From an uncultured Clostridia bacterium (GTDB taxonomy: Bacteria > Bacillota > Clostridia > Oscillospirales > Acutalibacteraceae): a stretch of 64,000 bases of DNA. Each line of letters starts with the position of its first letter. Position 1 is the stretch's first letter. The stretch is from the NCBI GenBank assembly GCA_947630285.1, contig CANRHD010000011.1, positions 1-64,000 on the forward strand, read 5' to 3'. Below, one piece after another: positions 1 to 8,265 of the stretch. The notes under the pieces are model-generated. The model saw only the letters and a program-made list of their open reading frames with translations. It was not told the DNA's origin and searched no databases. The position numbers were made by a program, and so were the translations under genes.

Positions 1-131
1 TGTTTGGTAATTACATTATACCATATTTTGAAGTTGCTTCTCTTTTTTATTGGTTCATATCATTTTAACACACACATATTTTATAATTTAATCCGCAATT
101 ATTCACGCTTTAAAATAATCTTGAGAAATCA

Positions 132-160
132 TTGACTAAAAAGTTAAAAAATAATATAAT
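132..160 (+). promoter_or_regulatory. Sigma-A type promoter for the kinase/GH35 pair
   Basis: TTGACT at 132-137 and TATAAT at 155-160 are separated by 17 nt, and the ATG at 190 follows a GAAAGGG ribosome binding site. Bases 1-131 are AT-rich and hold no gene I can support. Confidence 0.8.
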
Positions 161-189
161 AGCGTAAATATATATGAAAGGGAACGCAT

Positions 190-1290
190 ATGGGAACCGA
201 GTTTGATATAAATTATTTGATAAATCAATTCCAGTTTGAGGGCAGTTTCAAGGGTTACAGGTGCAAGGACGAGGGCCATATAAACACAACTTATGTACTG
301 ATTTTTGACGACGGAAAACAAGAATACAAATACACCCTGCAAAAAATCAACACCTATGTTTTTAAAAACCCCGACGAGCTTATGGACAACATAGTAAGCG
401 TTACCTCGCATCTTAAAAAGAAAGCGGGCAGGGACAGCGACCGCTGTACGCTTGATATGCTCAGGGCAAAGAACGGCAAATATTACTGCACCGACCCTGC
501 CGGCAACTGCTGGAGATGCTACCGTTACATAGACGGGGTATATACCTGCAACACCATAGAGTCCCCCGATGTGTTTTATAACGCCGGCAAATCCTTCGGC
601 AATTTTCAGAGAATGCTCGCCGATTATCCCATAGAAAAATTGTACGAAACCATACCCAAATTTCACGACACCTATTCAAGGTTCTGCGACTTTTTACAAT
701 CCGTTAAGGACGATACGAAAAGCCGTGCCCGTGAGGTCGGGGACGAAATAAATTTTGTAATTGAGCATGAGAAGGACACCAAAATTCTGCTTGATATGCT
801 TCAAAGAAACGAGCTTCCGCTCCGTGTTACGCACAACGATACAAAGCTTAACAACATACTTTTTGACAACGACACGAACGAGGGCATTTGCATAATCGAC
901 CTCGATACGGTCATGCCCGGTCTTTCGCTGTATGATTTCGGCGACAGCATACGCTTCGGCGCAAACACCGCAGGCGAGGACGAACAGGATCTCTCCAAGG
1001 TCTCGCTAAGTCTTGAGCTTTTTGAGGCGTACACAAAGGGCTATCTCTGCACGGCACGGGAAAGTCTTACGGAAAATGAAATAGCCTATCTCCCGTTTTC
1101 CGCAAAGCTCATGACATTTGAGTGCGGAATGAGGTTTTTGACGGACTATCTCAACGGCGATGTTTATTTCAAAACCGATTATCCCGAACACAATCTTGTT
1201 CGCTGCCGCACGCAGTTCAAGCTTGTCAGCGATATTGAGCTGAAATTTGACAAAATGCAAAAAATAACGGCAGAGGCTGCCGCAATATAA
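190..1290 (+). CDS. APH-family sugar kinase, N-acetylhexosamine 1-kinase (NahK)-like
   Basis: Cytosolic kinase of the aminoglycoside phosphotransferase fold, 366 aa, the usual length of the NahK group, which phosphorylates GlcNAc/GalNAc at C1. The catalytic loop VTHNDTKLNNILFD (about residues 214-227) and the metal-binding segment IIDLDTVMPG are intact. The N-terminal stretch with QKINTYVFKNPDELMDNI resembles NahK proteins. The start is the ATG at 190, behind GAAAGGG. It lies 10 nt upstream of a GH35 beta-galactosidase, so a role in salvaging sugars released from galactosides or host glycans is likely. The exact sugar cannot be read from sequence; a homoserine- or choline-kinase-like activity is less likely given these motifs. 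Confidence 0.75.
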   Translation: MGTEFDINYLINQFQFEGSFKGYRCKDEGHINTTYVLIFDDGKQEYKYTLQKINTYVFKNPDELMDNIVSVTSHLKKKAGRDSDRCTLDMLRAKNGKYYCTDPAGNCWRCYRYIDGVYTCNTIESPDVFYNAGKSFGNFQRMLADYPIEKLYETIPKFHDTYSRFCDFLQSVKDDTKSRAREVGDEINFVIEHEKDTKILLDMLQRNELPLRVTHNDTKLNNILFDNDTNEGICIIDLDTVMPGLSLYDFGDSIRFGANTAGEDEQDLSKVSLSLELFEAYTKGYLCTARESLTENEIAYLPFSAKLMTFECGMRFLTDYLNGDVYFKTDYPEHNLVRCRTQFKLVSDIELKFDKMQKITAEAAAI

Positions 1291-1300
1291 AGGAAAATGT

Positions 1301-3040
1301 ATGCTGACTGTAAAGGACAACAATTTTTATTTAGACGGTAAAAAATTCAACATATATTCGGGCGCAATACACTATTTTCGCTCCCTGCCCGAATATTGGG
1401 AAGAAAATTTATTGAAGCTGAAGCTTTGCGGACTTAATACGGTTGAAACCTATGTCTGCTGGAACCTCCACGAAAAGGAGCAGGGAAGCTTTGATTTTTC
1501 GGGAAATCTCGATATAGTGAAATTTCTTGAAACGGCAAAAAAGCTGGGGCTTTACGCCATAGTCCGCCCCGGCCCCTATATCTGCGCCGAATGGGATTTC
1601 GGCGGCCTCCCCTCCTGGCTTTTAAAAGATAAAAACATGAGAATACGCTGTTCGTATAAGCCCTACACGGACGCAGTTGAGAGCTTTTACAGGCAGTTGT
1701 TCAAAAAGCTCGGGCCGCTTCAGTACTCAAACGGCGGCAATATTATTTCCATGCAGATTGAAAACGAGTACGGAAGCTACGGCAACGATAAGGACTATCT
1801 CAAATTCATCAGGGAGCTTATGCTCGACTGCGGCTGCAAAGAGTTTTTGTTCACTTCGGACGGCCCTGAGGACCATATGCTTTCGGGCGGCATGCTCGAC
1901 GGCGTGCTTGAAGTGGTGAATTTCGGTTCAAGGGTAAATCAGGCGTTTGCAAAGCTCAGGCAGTATCAGCCCGACGGCCCTCTTATGTGCGGAGAGTTTT
2001 GGAACGGCTGGTTTGACCACTGGAGCCGGGACGAAAAGCATCATACAAGGCCGCCGCAGGAGGTTGCGGCAGAGCTTGAGGAGTTTTTGAAGCTTGACGC
2101 AAGCTTTAATTTCTATATGTTCTACGGCGGCACAAACTTCGGCTTTAATTCGGGCGCAAACTGTAAAGACAAATACGAGCCGACCGTAACGAGTTACGAT
2201 TACAACTCGCTTATCAACGAATGGGGCGGCTATACGGAAAAATACCATACGGTACGCAAAATTCTTTTAGAGCATCAGGGCATTGAGCCTGCGGAGCTTC
2301 CGCCGGAGCCCGAACTGCAAAATATCGGAAAGGTTGAGTTAAACTCCTGCGCCGATTTGTTTGACAACCTTGATAATATCGCAAAAAAGGTTAAAAGCGT
2401 AACCCCCGAAAGTATGGAATACTTCGGCCAGCACAGCGGTTTTATACTTTATCATCACAGGCTGAGGGGCAATTATTCGGGCAGGCTGTTTATCGACGGG
2501 CTGCACGACAGGGCGCATGTTTTTGTAAACGGCCGATTAATGGGAATTATCTACAGGAACGACGAGGAGCACAGCGTTCCCATCGGGGAGCTTCAGGGTG
2601 AAAACGATATAGACATACTTGTTGAGGATATGGGCAGAGTGACCTACGGCCCGAATATGCTTGACAGAAAGGGCGTAACTCAGATCAGAATTGAAATGCA
2701 GTTGCTTTCCTGCTTTGACATTTATCTTATTGACCTTGAAGACCTCGGCGGACTCAAATACTCGCAAAGCAAAGAGCGTTTCCCGAAGTTTATGAAGGGA
2801 AATTTCAAGGCAGAACCGAACAAAACCTGCTTTGTCCGTTTGGACGGCTTTAAAAAGGGCTGTGTTTTTGTAAACGGCTTCAATCTCGGCAGGTATTGGG
2901 AGATAGGCCCTCAAAGGACTCTGCATCTGCCGGGCGCTCTGCTTAAAGAGGATAACGAGATAATCGTGTTTGAGCTTGACGGCACGGACAGGAGCTTTGT
3001 AAAGCTCAGCGATATAAGCGATTTAGGCCCGGAAGAATGA
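1301..3040 (+). CDS. Beta-galactosidase, glycoside hydrolase family 35
   Basis: GH35 enzyme of 579 aa, the size of the short bacterial members, hydrolysing terminal beta-galactose. The N-terminal TIM barrel carries family signatures: GAIHYFR near residue 23, GPYICAEWDFGGLPSWL near residues 90-106, the acid/base Glu in QIENEYGSYG, and the nucleophile Glu in CGEFWNGWFDHW. Beta-sandwich domains follow; the last contains GCVFVNGFNLGRYW, typical of the GH35 C-terminus. There is no signal peptide, so it acts on imported oligosaccharides. It shares an operon with the NahK-like kinase 10 nt upstream and ends in a hairpin terminator at 3051. Confidence 0.93.
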   Translation: MLTVKDNNFYLDGKKFNIYSGAIHYFRSLPEYWEENLLKLKLCGLNTVETYVCWNLHEKEQGSFDFSGNLDIVKFLETAKKLGLYAIVRPGPYICAEWDFGGLPSWLLKDKNMRIRCSYKPYTDAVESFYRQLFKKLGPLQYSNGGNIISMQIENEYGSYGNDKDYLKFIRELMLDCGCKEFLFTSDGPEDHMLSGGMLDGVLEVVNFGSRVNQAFAKLRQYQPDGPLMCGEFWNGWFDHWSRDEKHHTRPPQEVAAELEEFLKLDASFNFYMFYGGTNFGFNSGANCKDKYEPTVTSYDYNSLINEWGGYTEKYHTVRKILLEHQGIEPAELPPEPELQNIGKVELNSCADLFDNLDNIAKKVKSVTPESMEYFGQHSGFILYHHRLRGNYSGRLFIDGLHDRAHVFVNGRLMGIIYRNDEEHSVPIGELQGENDIDILVEDMGRVTYGPNMLDRKGVTQIRIEMQLLSCFDIYLIDLEDLGGLKYSQSKERFPKFMKGNFKAEPNKTCFVRLDGFKKGCVFVNGFNLGRYWEIGPQRTLHLPGALLKEDNEIIVFELDGTDRSFVKLSDISDLGPEE

Positions 3041-3050
3041 CGAAATAAAC

Positions 3051-3076
3051 AGGCTCTCCCAAGCACCGGAGAGCCT
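3051..3076 (+). terminator. Terminator of the kinase/GH35 operon
   Basis: AGGCTCTCC and GGAGAGCCT form a 9-bp stem with an 8-nt loop, followed by TAATTTATCTTT, 11 nt after the GH35 stop. A near-copy of this hairpin recurs at 3323-3352, on the other side of repeat copy A. Confidence 0.7.
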
Positions 3077-3084
3077 TAATTTAT

Positions 3085-3320
3085 CTTTAAAACCGTTTCA
3101 TAAATATTAAAAGTTTTCGCCCGCCTTTTACAAAAAGGCGGTGGGGTCGAGGGGCAACGCCCTCGGCGCAGTCCGCAGACTGCGAAACACCTGTGCTTAA
3201 GGCGAGGGGCGCAAAACAGTTCAGTGAACTGTTTTGCGTTGGGGAACCCTCGCCGGGGGTTCTCCAGTAATTTTATAAATTTTGTAAATACACCGGGCGG
3301 TATACCCTTTTCCTGTGAGC
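3085..3320 (-). repeat. Multi-hairpin dispersed repeat, copy A (reverse orientation)
   Basis: Reading the minus strand, this copy has the same ordered hairpins as the other copies: GGGAACC-type (3240-3265), AAACAGTT/AACTGTTT (3215-3237), GCAGTCTGCGGACTGC (3168-3183), a GAGGG/CCCTC stem (3149-3164), and CCGCCTTTT/AAAAGGCGG (3122-3142). Its outer ends are diverged from those of the intact copies. It fills the gap between the convergent genes ending at 3040 and 3380. Short ORFs here are not genes. Confidence 0.8.
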
Positions 3321-3322
3321 AA

Positions 3323-3352
3323 AAAGGCTCTCCCACATTCGGGAGAGCCTTT
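3323..3352 (-). terminator. Terminator of the unknown gene at 3380-4291
   Basis: AAAGGCTCTCCC and GGGAGAGCCTTT form a 12-bp perfect stem with a 6-nt loop. It lies just beyond the stop of the leftward gene. The stem sequence closely matches the hairpin at 3051-3076. Confidence 0.7.
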
Positions 3353-3379
3353 CGTTTACCGTTATCTCATTTTTGCCGA

Positions 3380-4291
3380 TTACATCGGCGGCATACCGCC
3401 GTTTTGTGCGCTTCCCTGCGCCATCATCTGTGCGAACATTCCGGGCTTCTTTTCCTTTTTGGGCTTATAGGGAGGAGGATTTTTAAGCTTTTTCCTTAAT
3501 TTCTCCCCCGACTTACCCGAAAGATATTTGTTTACGAGAAGGACGGGTTCTCTCATATCGTCGCACATAAATTCTTTGGCGTCTTCGCACATTTGGCTGT
3601 CGTTTTTCATCTCGCCCAAAATGGTTACCGCAATAAGCCCCTGCGTTTCCGACGAGCCGTTTTCATAAATATCGTTTAACACCTTAAACAGACGCTTTAT
3701 CTCCGTTTTGTTTCGGCTTCTGATTGTGTCAATTACAACCTGTGTGCCATAGTTTACGAAAAATTCTTCCGGCAAAAATTCGCCGTACTTTTCAAAATTC
3801 GCCTTATAAGGCTCCTTTAACTGCGGATACATTGCCGAAAGCCTGCTTGCAAGCGTATTCCCGTCATAGACCTGCGCACCGGATTTTGCGGCGGACTTTG
3901 AAACGGGCGTCGGCATTTTTGCCTTCTTGACAACCGCTTTCTTTTCCGAGAATTTGTCGTCAATCGTTTCGTTAAGCTCGTTGCAAAGGGATTTTAAATC
4001 CTTCTGGTCAAACTCCTCAAGATTAAAATAGTTCACCGAAGCCTTGACAAAATTTTCTTCGCTTTCATTATCCGCATTGTCCGCAAAAAAGAGCAATACC
4101 TGATTGCCGAAAAATTCAATTCGGATTTTACCCTTTTCCCCCTTAAAATCTATACAGGAATGTTCGCCGTCCCTGGTTACGGGTAAACCGTCCGCCATAT
4201 CGTCGGGCTTAACTATCTCAAAGCCGTTTGCCTCAATTTTTTCGGCAGTACCCGAAATAACGCCGCCGAGCGCCTCGTTTAACTCCAACAT
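3380..4291 (-). CDS. Conserved-looking protein of unknown function
   Basis: 303 aa, not recognised. Residues 1-100 look like a small alpha/beta domain. A lysine-rich, low-complexity linker with KKAVVKKAKMPTP follows at about 117-135. The middle and C-terminal part is helical, and the tail is basic then Pro/Gly/Met-rich (KKEKKPGMFAQMM, ending GGMPPM). There is no signal peptide or membrane segment, so it is probably cytosolic. It has its own promoter (4328-4356) and terminator, and is divergent from ddl. Codon use and operon signals make it a real gene; no function can be assigned. Confidence 0.7.
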   Translation of the reverse strand: MLELNEALGGVISGTAEKIEANGFEIVKPDDMADGLPVTRDGEHSCIDFKGEKGKIRIEFFGNQVLLFFADNADNESEENFVKASVNYFNLEEFDQKDLKSLCNELNETIDDKFSEKKAVVKKAKMPTPVSKSAAKSGAQVYDGNTLASRLSAMYPQLKEPYKANFEKYGEFLPEEFFVNYGTQVVIDTIRSRNKTEIKRLFKVLNDIYENGSSETQGLIAVTILGEMKNDSQMCEDAKEFMCDDMREPVLLVNKYLSGKSGEKLRKKLKNPPPYKPKKEKKPGMFAQMMAQGSAQNGGMPPM

Positions 4292-4327
4292 AATAGAGAA
4301 CCCACCTTATTTTTAATACTGACAAAC

Positions 4328-4356
4328 ATTGTAACACATAATTTATGATTTGTCAT
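4328..4356 (-). promoter_or_regulatory. Promoter for the unknown gene 3380-4291
   Basis: On the minus strand, ATGACA and TACAAT are 17 nt apart, with a GGTGGG-type ribosome binding site before the ATG at 4291. Confidence 0.55.
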
Positions 4357-4377
4357 TAAAAATTTTATCTTAAATAA

Positions 4378-4406
4378 TTGATAATATCCGCATATTATGA
4401 TATTAT
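4378..4406 (+). promoter_or_regulatory. Promoter for ddl-DUF1934-argS
   Basis: TTGATA at 4378-4383 and TATTAT at 4401-4406 are 17 nt apart, just ahead of the GGGGTGA ribosome binding site and the TTG start at 4438. Confidence 0.65.
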
Positions 4407-4437
4407 TAACAATAATAAATTTTTCGGGGTGACTTAA

Positions 4438-5505
4438 TTGAAAAATGCGCTTGTGTTATTCGGGGGAGTTTCAAGCGAACACTTTGTTTCCTGTGTTTCC
4501 GCCTCTTATGTTATAAAAAATGTTCCAAAAGATAAATACAATATTTACTGCATAGGCATAACTCTCGGCGGAGAATGGTATCTCTACAGCGGAGAGCCGG
4601 AGCTTTTACCCGATGACAAGTGGCTTGAAAGCGGCAATATCAAAAAAGCGATGATTTCTCCCGACAGAAGCGACAGCGGAGTGCTTGTTTTTACGGATAA
4701 CGGAATTGAAAAAATTAAAATAGATGTCATTTTTCCCGTGCTTCACGGCAAAAACGGCGAGGACGGCACCATGCAGGGTCTGCTTGAGATAAGCGGTATC
4801 CCCTATGTCGGCTGCGATCACCTCTCGTCTGCCTGCTGTATGGATAAGGCGGTCACAAACACTCTTGCGGATTTTGCTGACATAAGGCAGGCAAAATGGC
4901 TTTCCGTTTTGCAGGAGGACTACGCAAAGGGAAAAGATGAATTTTTGCAGAACGCCGGGGACTATCTCGGCTATCCGCTTTTTGTAAAGCCTGCCAATGC
5001 GGGCTCGTCAATAGGCATCTCAAAGGCAAAGGACAGGGCCTCGCTTGAACGGGCTATGGAAATTGCCTTTAAAGAGGATAAAAAGGTCGTTTTGGAGGAG
5101 TTTATCGACGGATACGAGGTAGAGTGCGCCGTACTCGGCAACAGCGAGCCTGTGGCCATGGCGGTAGGCCAGATCAAACCTGCCAACGAATTTTACGATT
5201 ACGAGGCTAAATACGAAAACGATAACAGCGAGCTTTACATACCTGCCCACATTCCTCCCGAAAAGCAGGACGAAGTCAGAGAGTGTGCCATAAAAGCGTA
5301 TAAACTGCTGGGCTGTTCGGGAATTTCAAGGGTTGATTTTTTTGTCACCAAGTCCGATTTGGAGGTCGTGTTCAATGAAATCAACACAATACCGGGCTTT
5401 ACGCCGATAAGTATGTATGCGAAAATGTGCGAAAGCAGCGGAATACCTTACTCTGAACTTATTGACAGGCTTTTTATGCTTGCCATGGAGAAAAAAAGCA
5501 AATGA
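4438..5505 (+). CDS. ddl: D-alanine--D-alanine ligase
   Basis: ATP-grasp ligase that joins two D-Ala residues for peptidoglycan precursors in the cytosol; 355 aa, normal length. N-terminal motif LFGGVSSEH, FPVLHGKNGEDGTMQG near residues 98-113, the ATP-grasp segment FVKPANAGSSIGISK, and the C-terminal VVFNEINTIPGFTPISMY are all present. The start is TTG at 4438, supported by GGGGTGA eight bases upstream and homology beginning at residue 1. The stop overlaps the next ATG (ATGA), so translation is probably coupled to the DUF1934 gene. Specificity between D-Ala and D-Lac as the second substrate is not resolved here; D-Ala is the default. Confidence 0.95.
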   Translation: MKNALVLFGGVSSEHFVSCVSASYVIKNVPKDKYNIYCIGITLGGEWYLYSGEPELLPDDKWLESGNIKKAMISPDRSDSGVLVFTDNGIEKIKIDVIFPVLHGKNGEDGTMQGLLEISGIPYVGCDHLSSACCMDKAVTNTLADFADIRQAKWLSVLQEDYAKGKDEFLQNAGDYLGYPLFVKPANAGSSIGISKAKDRASLERAMEIAFKEDKKVVLEEFIDGYEVECAVLGNSEPVAMAVGQIKPANEFYDYEAKYENDNSELYIPAHIPPEKQDEVRECAIKAYKLLGCSGISRVDFFVTKSDLEVVFNEINTIPGFTPISMYAKMCESSGIPYSELIDRLFMLAMEKKSK

Positions 5506-5930
5506 CAAAAAGCAATGCAATTATTAATATAAAGGGCACTCAAACCATTGACGGCGAAAGCTACACAACGGAAATTGATGTTGTCGGAACGATTGAGGAA
5601 ACCGAAAACGGCTTCGTAATAGAATATTCCGATTACGAGTATGACTCAAGCGGAAAAACGGTTATTTCCTTCGGTAAGAACGGCACGGTTTTTATGTCCA
5701 AATTCGGCGGAGAGTTTTCAACGGAAATGTATTTTGAAAACGGGACAAGGCAAAACTGCGAATACTCCACCCCATACGGCTTTATAACGGTCGGGATATA
5801 TACAAACGAGGTGAAAACCGACCTCAGCCCTGTGGGCGGACGGGCAACGCTCAATTACAATATAGACTTCAACACGGGTCACGCCGCAGAAAATTTGCTT
5901 GAAATAGTTGTGAGCGTAACGGACAGTTAA
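5502..5930 (+). CDS. DUF1934 (YwiB-like) beta-barrel protein
   Basis: 142 aa, a cytosolic beta-rich protein of the DUF1934/YwiB family, whose fold is calycin-like and whose function is not established. Alternating beta strands run through the whole chain, and the central segment YSTPYGFITVGIYTNEV followed by G-G-x-A-x-L-x-Y is typical of the family. The ATG at 5502 overlaps the ddl stop by 4 nt, and argS starts 19 nt downstream. The linkage to argS is also seen in Bacillus (ywiB next to argS), which supports the call. No ligand-binding residue can be named. Confidence 0.8.
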   Translation: MTKSNAIINIKGTQTIDGESYTTEIDVVGTIEETENGFVIEYSDYEYDSSGKTVISFGKNGTVFMSKFGGEFSTEMYFENGTRQNCEYSTPYGFITVGIYTNEVKTDLSPVGGRATLNYNIDFNTGHAAENLLEIVVSVTDS

Positions 5931-5949
5931 ACTATAAAGGAGAATTAAA

Positions 5950-7695
5950 ATGTCTTATTTGGTAAAAAAGACGCAGGAAGACTTAAAAACCTTGATTTTG
6001 GAAGCCATTGGCAGGGCTGTTGCGGACGGAAAGCTCCCCGAAGAGCCTATGCCGGCGTTTATAATCGAAATACCCCAGGACAGGAAAAACGGCGATTATT
6101 CAACCAACGCCGCATTTATGGGCGCAAGGGCTTTTCATATGCCGCCCAGAAAAATTGCGGACGCCGTCGCTGAATACATCGACCTTACCGGCTCATATTT
6201 TTCAAGCTGTTCGGTTGCCGGCGCAGGCTTTATAAACTTTACTCTTTCGCAGAGCTTTTATGCGGATATTCTGCTCGATATAAACAAATTGGGCCCCGAA
6301 TACGGCAAAAGCGATTACGGTAAAGGCAAAAAATATAATGTTGAATTCGTTTCGGCAAACCCCACCGGTCCCATGCACATGGGAAACGCACGGGGCGGAG
6401 CTTTGGGCGACTGCCTTGCAAGCGTGCTGTCAATGGCAGGCTACGAGGTTGAAAGGGAATTTTACATAAACGATGCCGGCAATCAGATTGAAAAATTCGG
6501 CCTCTCTCTTGACATTCGCTACAAACAGCTCATACTCGGCGAAAATGCGCCTGAGCTTCCCGAGGACAGCTACCACGGCGAAGATATAATCGAAAGAGCC
6601 AAGCAATTCAGGGAAAAATACGGCGACAGTTACCTTGAAAAGCCCGAGGACGAGCGCAGAAAAGCGCTTGTCGATTTTGCGCTGCCTCTTAATATAGAAA
6701 AGATGCACGAAAATATGGAGAAATACCGCATTTTCTATGACACCTGGTTCAGGGAAAGCTCGCTCTATGAGAGCGGAGCTGTTAAAGAGTGCATTGATTA
6801 CCTTACCAAAAAGGGCTTAACCTACGAAAAAGACGGCGCTCTGTGGTACAAAAACACAGAAGTTCAAACTAAAATGCTTACGGCGCAGGGAAAGACCCGT
6901 GAAGAAATCGACAGGCTTGAGTTAAAGGACGATGTGCTTATAAGGCAAAACGGCAACCCGACATATTTTGCGGCGGACATAGCATATCACCGCAACAAGC
7001 TTGTCACAAGGGGTTTTGACAAGGCCATTGATGTTTTGGGCGCAGACCACCACGGCCATGTCGGCAGAATGAAAGGCGTGCTCAATGCGCTTGATTTGGA
7101 CGAATCAAGGCTTGATGTAGTTCTCATGCAGCTTGTAAACCTGACCAAAAACGGCGAAGTCGTAAAAATGTCAAAGAGGACGGGAAAGGCCATTACCCTA
7201 ACGGACCTGCTTGACGAAATACCCGTTGACGCCGTCAGATTTTTATTTAATATGCGTGAACCGGGATCGACAATGGATTTTGACCTTGACCTTGCGGTGG
7301 AACAGTCTTCCAAGAACCCCGTCTATTACTGCCAATATGCAAACGCCAGGATTTGCAGTATTTTGAGAAAGCTTGAGGAGGACTCCACAGTAATAAGGGA
7401 CTGCACAAAGCAGGAGCTTGAAGCGCTTACACAGCCCGAAGAAAAGGAGCTTATCAGGCACCTTGCGGCGCTTACCGATGAAATCATACTTTCCGCAAAG
7501 AACTATGACCCTGCGAGGATTACACGCTACGCCGTCACTCTCGCCACGCTTTTCCATAAATATTATAACGCCTGCAAAATAAATGTTGAGGACGACTCGC
7601 TTAAACAGGCGAGGGTTTATCTGTGCAAATGCGTAAGGAGCGTTATGGTAAACCTGCTCACGGCTTTTAACATAAGCGCACCCGAAAAGATGTAA
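5950..7695 (+). CDS. argS: Arginyl-tRNA synthetase
   Basis: Class I synthetase charging tRNA-Arg; 581 aa. An N-terminal additional domain (about 1-115) is followed by the Rossmann catalytic core with the HIGH-type signature PTGPMHMGNARGG and the KMSKS-loop variant KMSKRTGKAI. A helical DALR anticodon-binding domain ends the protein (about 460-581). The ATG at 5950 has a clean AAAGGAG 8 nt upstream. It is the last gene of the ddl operon; no T-box leader is visible in the 19-nt gap, so it depends on the upstream promoter. Confidence 0.96.
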   Translation: MSYLVKKTQEDLKTLILEAIGRAVADGKLPEEPMPAFIIEIPQDRKNGDYSTNAAFMGARAFHMPPRKIADAVAEYIDLTGSYFSSCSVAGAGFINFTLSQSFYADILLDINKLGPEYGKSDYGKGKKYNVEFVSANPTGPMHMGNARGGALGDCLASVLSMAGYEVEREFYINDAGNQIEKFGLSLDIRYKQLILGENAPELPEDSYHGEDIIERAKQFREKYGDSYLEKPEDERRKALVDFALPLNIEKMHENMEKYRIFYDTWFRESSLYESGAVKECIDYLTKKGLTYEKDGALWYKNTEVQTKMLTAQGKTREEIDRLELKDDVLIRQNGNPTYFAADIAYHRNKLVTRGFDKAIDVLGADHHGHVGRMKGVLNALDLDESRLDVVLMQLVNLTKNGEVVKMSKRTGKAITLTDLLDEIPVDAVRFLFNMREPGSTMDFDLDLAVEQSSKNPVYYCQYANARICSILRKLEEDSTVIRDCTKQELEALTQPEEKELIRHLAALTDEIILSAKNYDPARITRYAVTLATLFHKYYNACKINVEDDSLKQARVYLCKCVRSVMVNLLTAFNISAPEKM

Positions 7696-7710
7696 TTTAT
7701 TGCTTCCTTT

Positions 7711-8225
7711 ATAAAAAGTAAAAGCTACTTGGCAATATATACAGGAGAGTAAGATTACGGGAACCCCCGGCGAGGGTTCCCAAACGCAAAACAGTTCACC
7801 GAACTGTTTTGCGCCCCTCCTGCGCTCTAAGGCGAGGGAAGCCGAACACACATCGGTTTTCAACGGCGGATTTACGCCCATGCTGTGTCATCGCCCTTGA
7901 CAATACGACAGTATTTTCTTCGGACGCTTCCTTGCCTGAACGCAAATCCGCTCGGTGAAAACTGCTTTGCACTTAACGCAGAGCTATTTTTCGTGTGATT
8001 TTGCGTGCGGACGAGGAAGCCTTGCTGACGCAAGGCAACGAGGAGAAGCGTAAAAGCGCCGAAAAGAGTCTGCGTGAAGCGGCGTGCGCTCGACTCCCCT
8101 CGCCTTAAGTATAAGAATTTCGCAGTCTGCGGACTGCGACAGGGGCGTTGCCCCTCGACCCCACCGCCTTTTGTAAAAGGCGGCCGAAAACTTTTAATTT
8201 TTAACATCAAAAAACCTTTTATAAA
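7711..8225 (+). repeat. Multi-hairpin dispersed repeat, copy B, interrupted
   Basis: The left part (7711-7827) has the ACTTGGCAATAT end, the GGGAACC/GGTTCCC hairpin and the AAACAGTT/AACTGTTT hairpin. The right part (8108-8225) has GCAGTCTGCGGACTGC, the GGGGC/GCCCC stem and CCGCCTTTTGTAAAAGGCGG. The two parts are separated by a segment of about 280 bp. It lies between the convergent genes argS and the EamA gene. Predicted short ORFs across it are not supported. Confidence 0.8.
7828..8107. mobile_element. Nested insertion in repeat copy B, MITE-like
   Basis: The segment begins TAAGGCGAGGGAAGCCGAAC and ends with a sequence whose reverse complement begins TAAGGCGAGGGGAGTCGAGC, giving imperfect terminal inverted repeats of about 24 bp. 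It has no coding capacity for a transposase and splits the hairpin string of copy B. The interior contains several short self-complementary stretches. Part of its right end resembles a variant form of the host repeat (compare copy A), so it could also have arisen by rearrangement. Confidence 0.5.
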
Positions 8226-8232
8226 CAAAGCA

Positions 8233-8258
8233 AAAGCTCTCCGAAAACGGGGAGCTTT
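8233..8258 (-). terminator. Terminator of the EamA transporter gene
   Basis: AAAGCTCTCC and GGGGAGCTTT pair around a short GAAAAC loop. Reading leftward it is followed by a T-rich TTTTGCTTTG stretch, just beyond the stop at 8266. Confidence 0.6.
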
Positions 8259-8265
8259 AACTAAT

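Noticed and set aside
3076-3499. Short ORFs in repeat copy A and the start of the unknown gene
   Set aside because: Translations of repeat hairpins; the same peptide fragments (such as VCGLRRG) recur in every copy in several frames.
5931-5949. T-box leader ahead of argS (and ahead of trpS at 37473-37488)
   Set aside because: The gaps are 19 and 16 nt, far too short for a T-box, and no conserved T-box motif is present.
7243-8228. Leftward ORFs across the end of argS and repeat copy B (7243-7881 and 7872-8228)
   Set aside because: They cover coding DNA of argS and repeat sequence, lack ribosome binding sites and have no family features.
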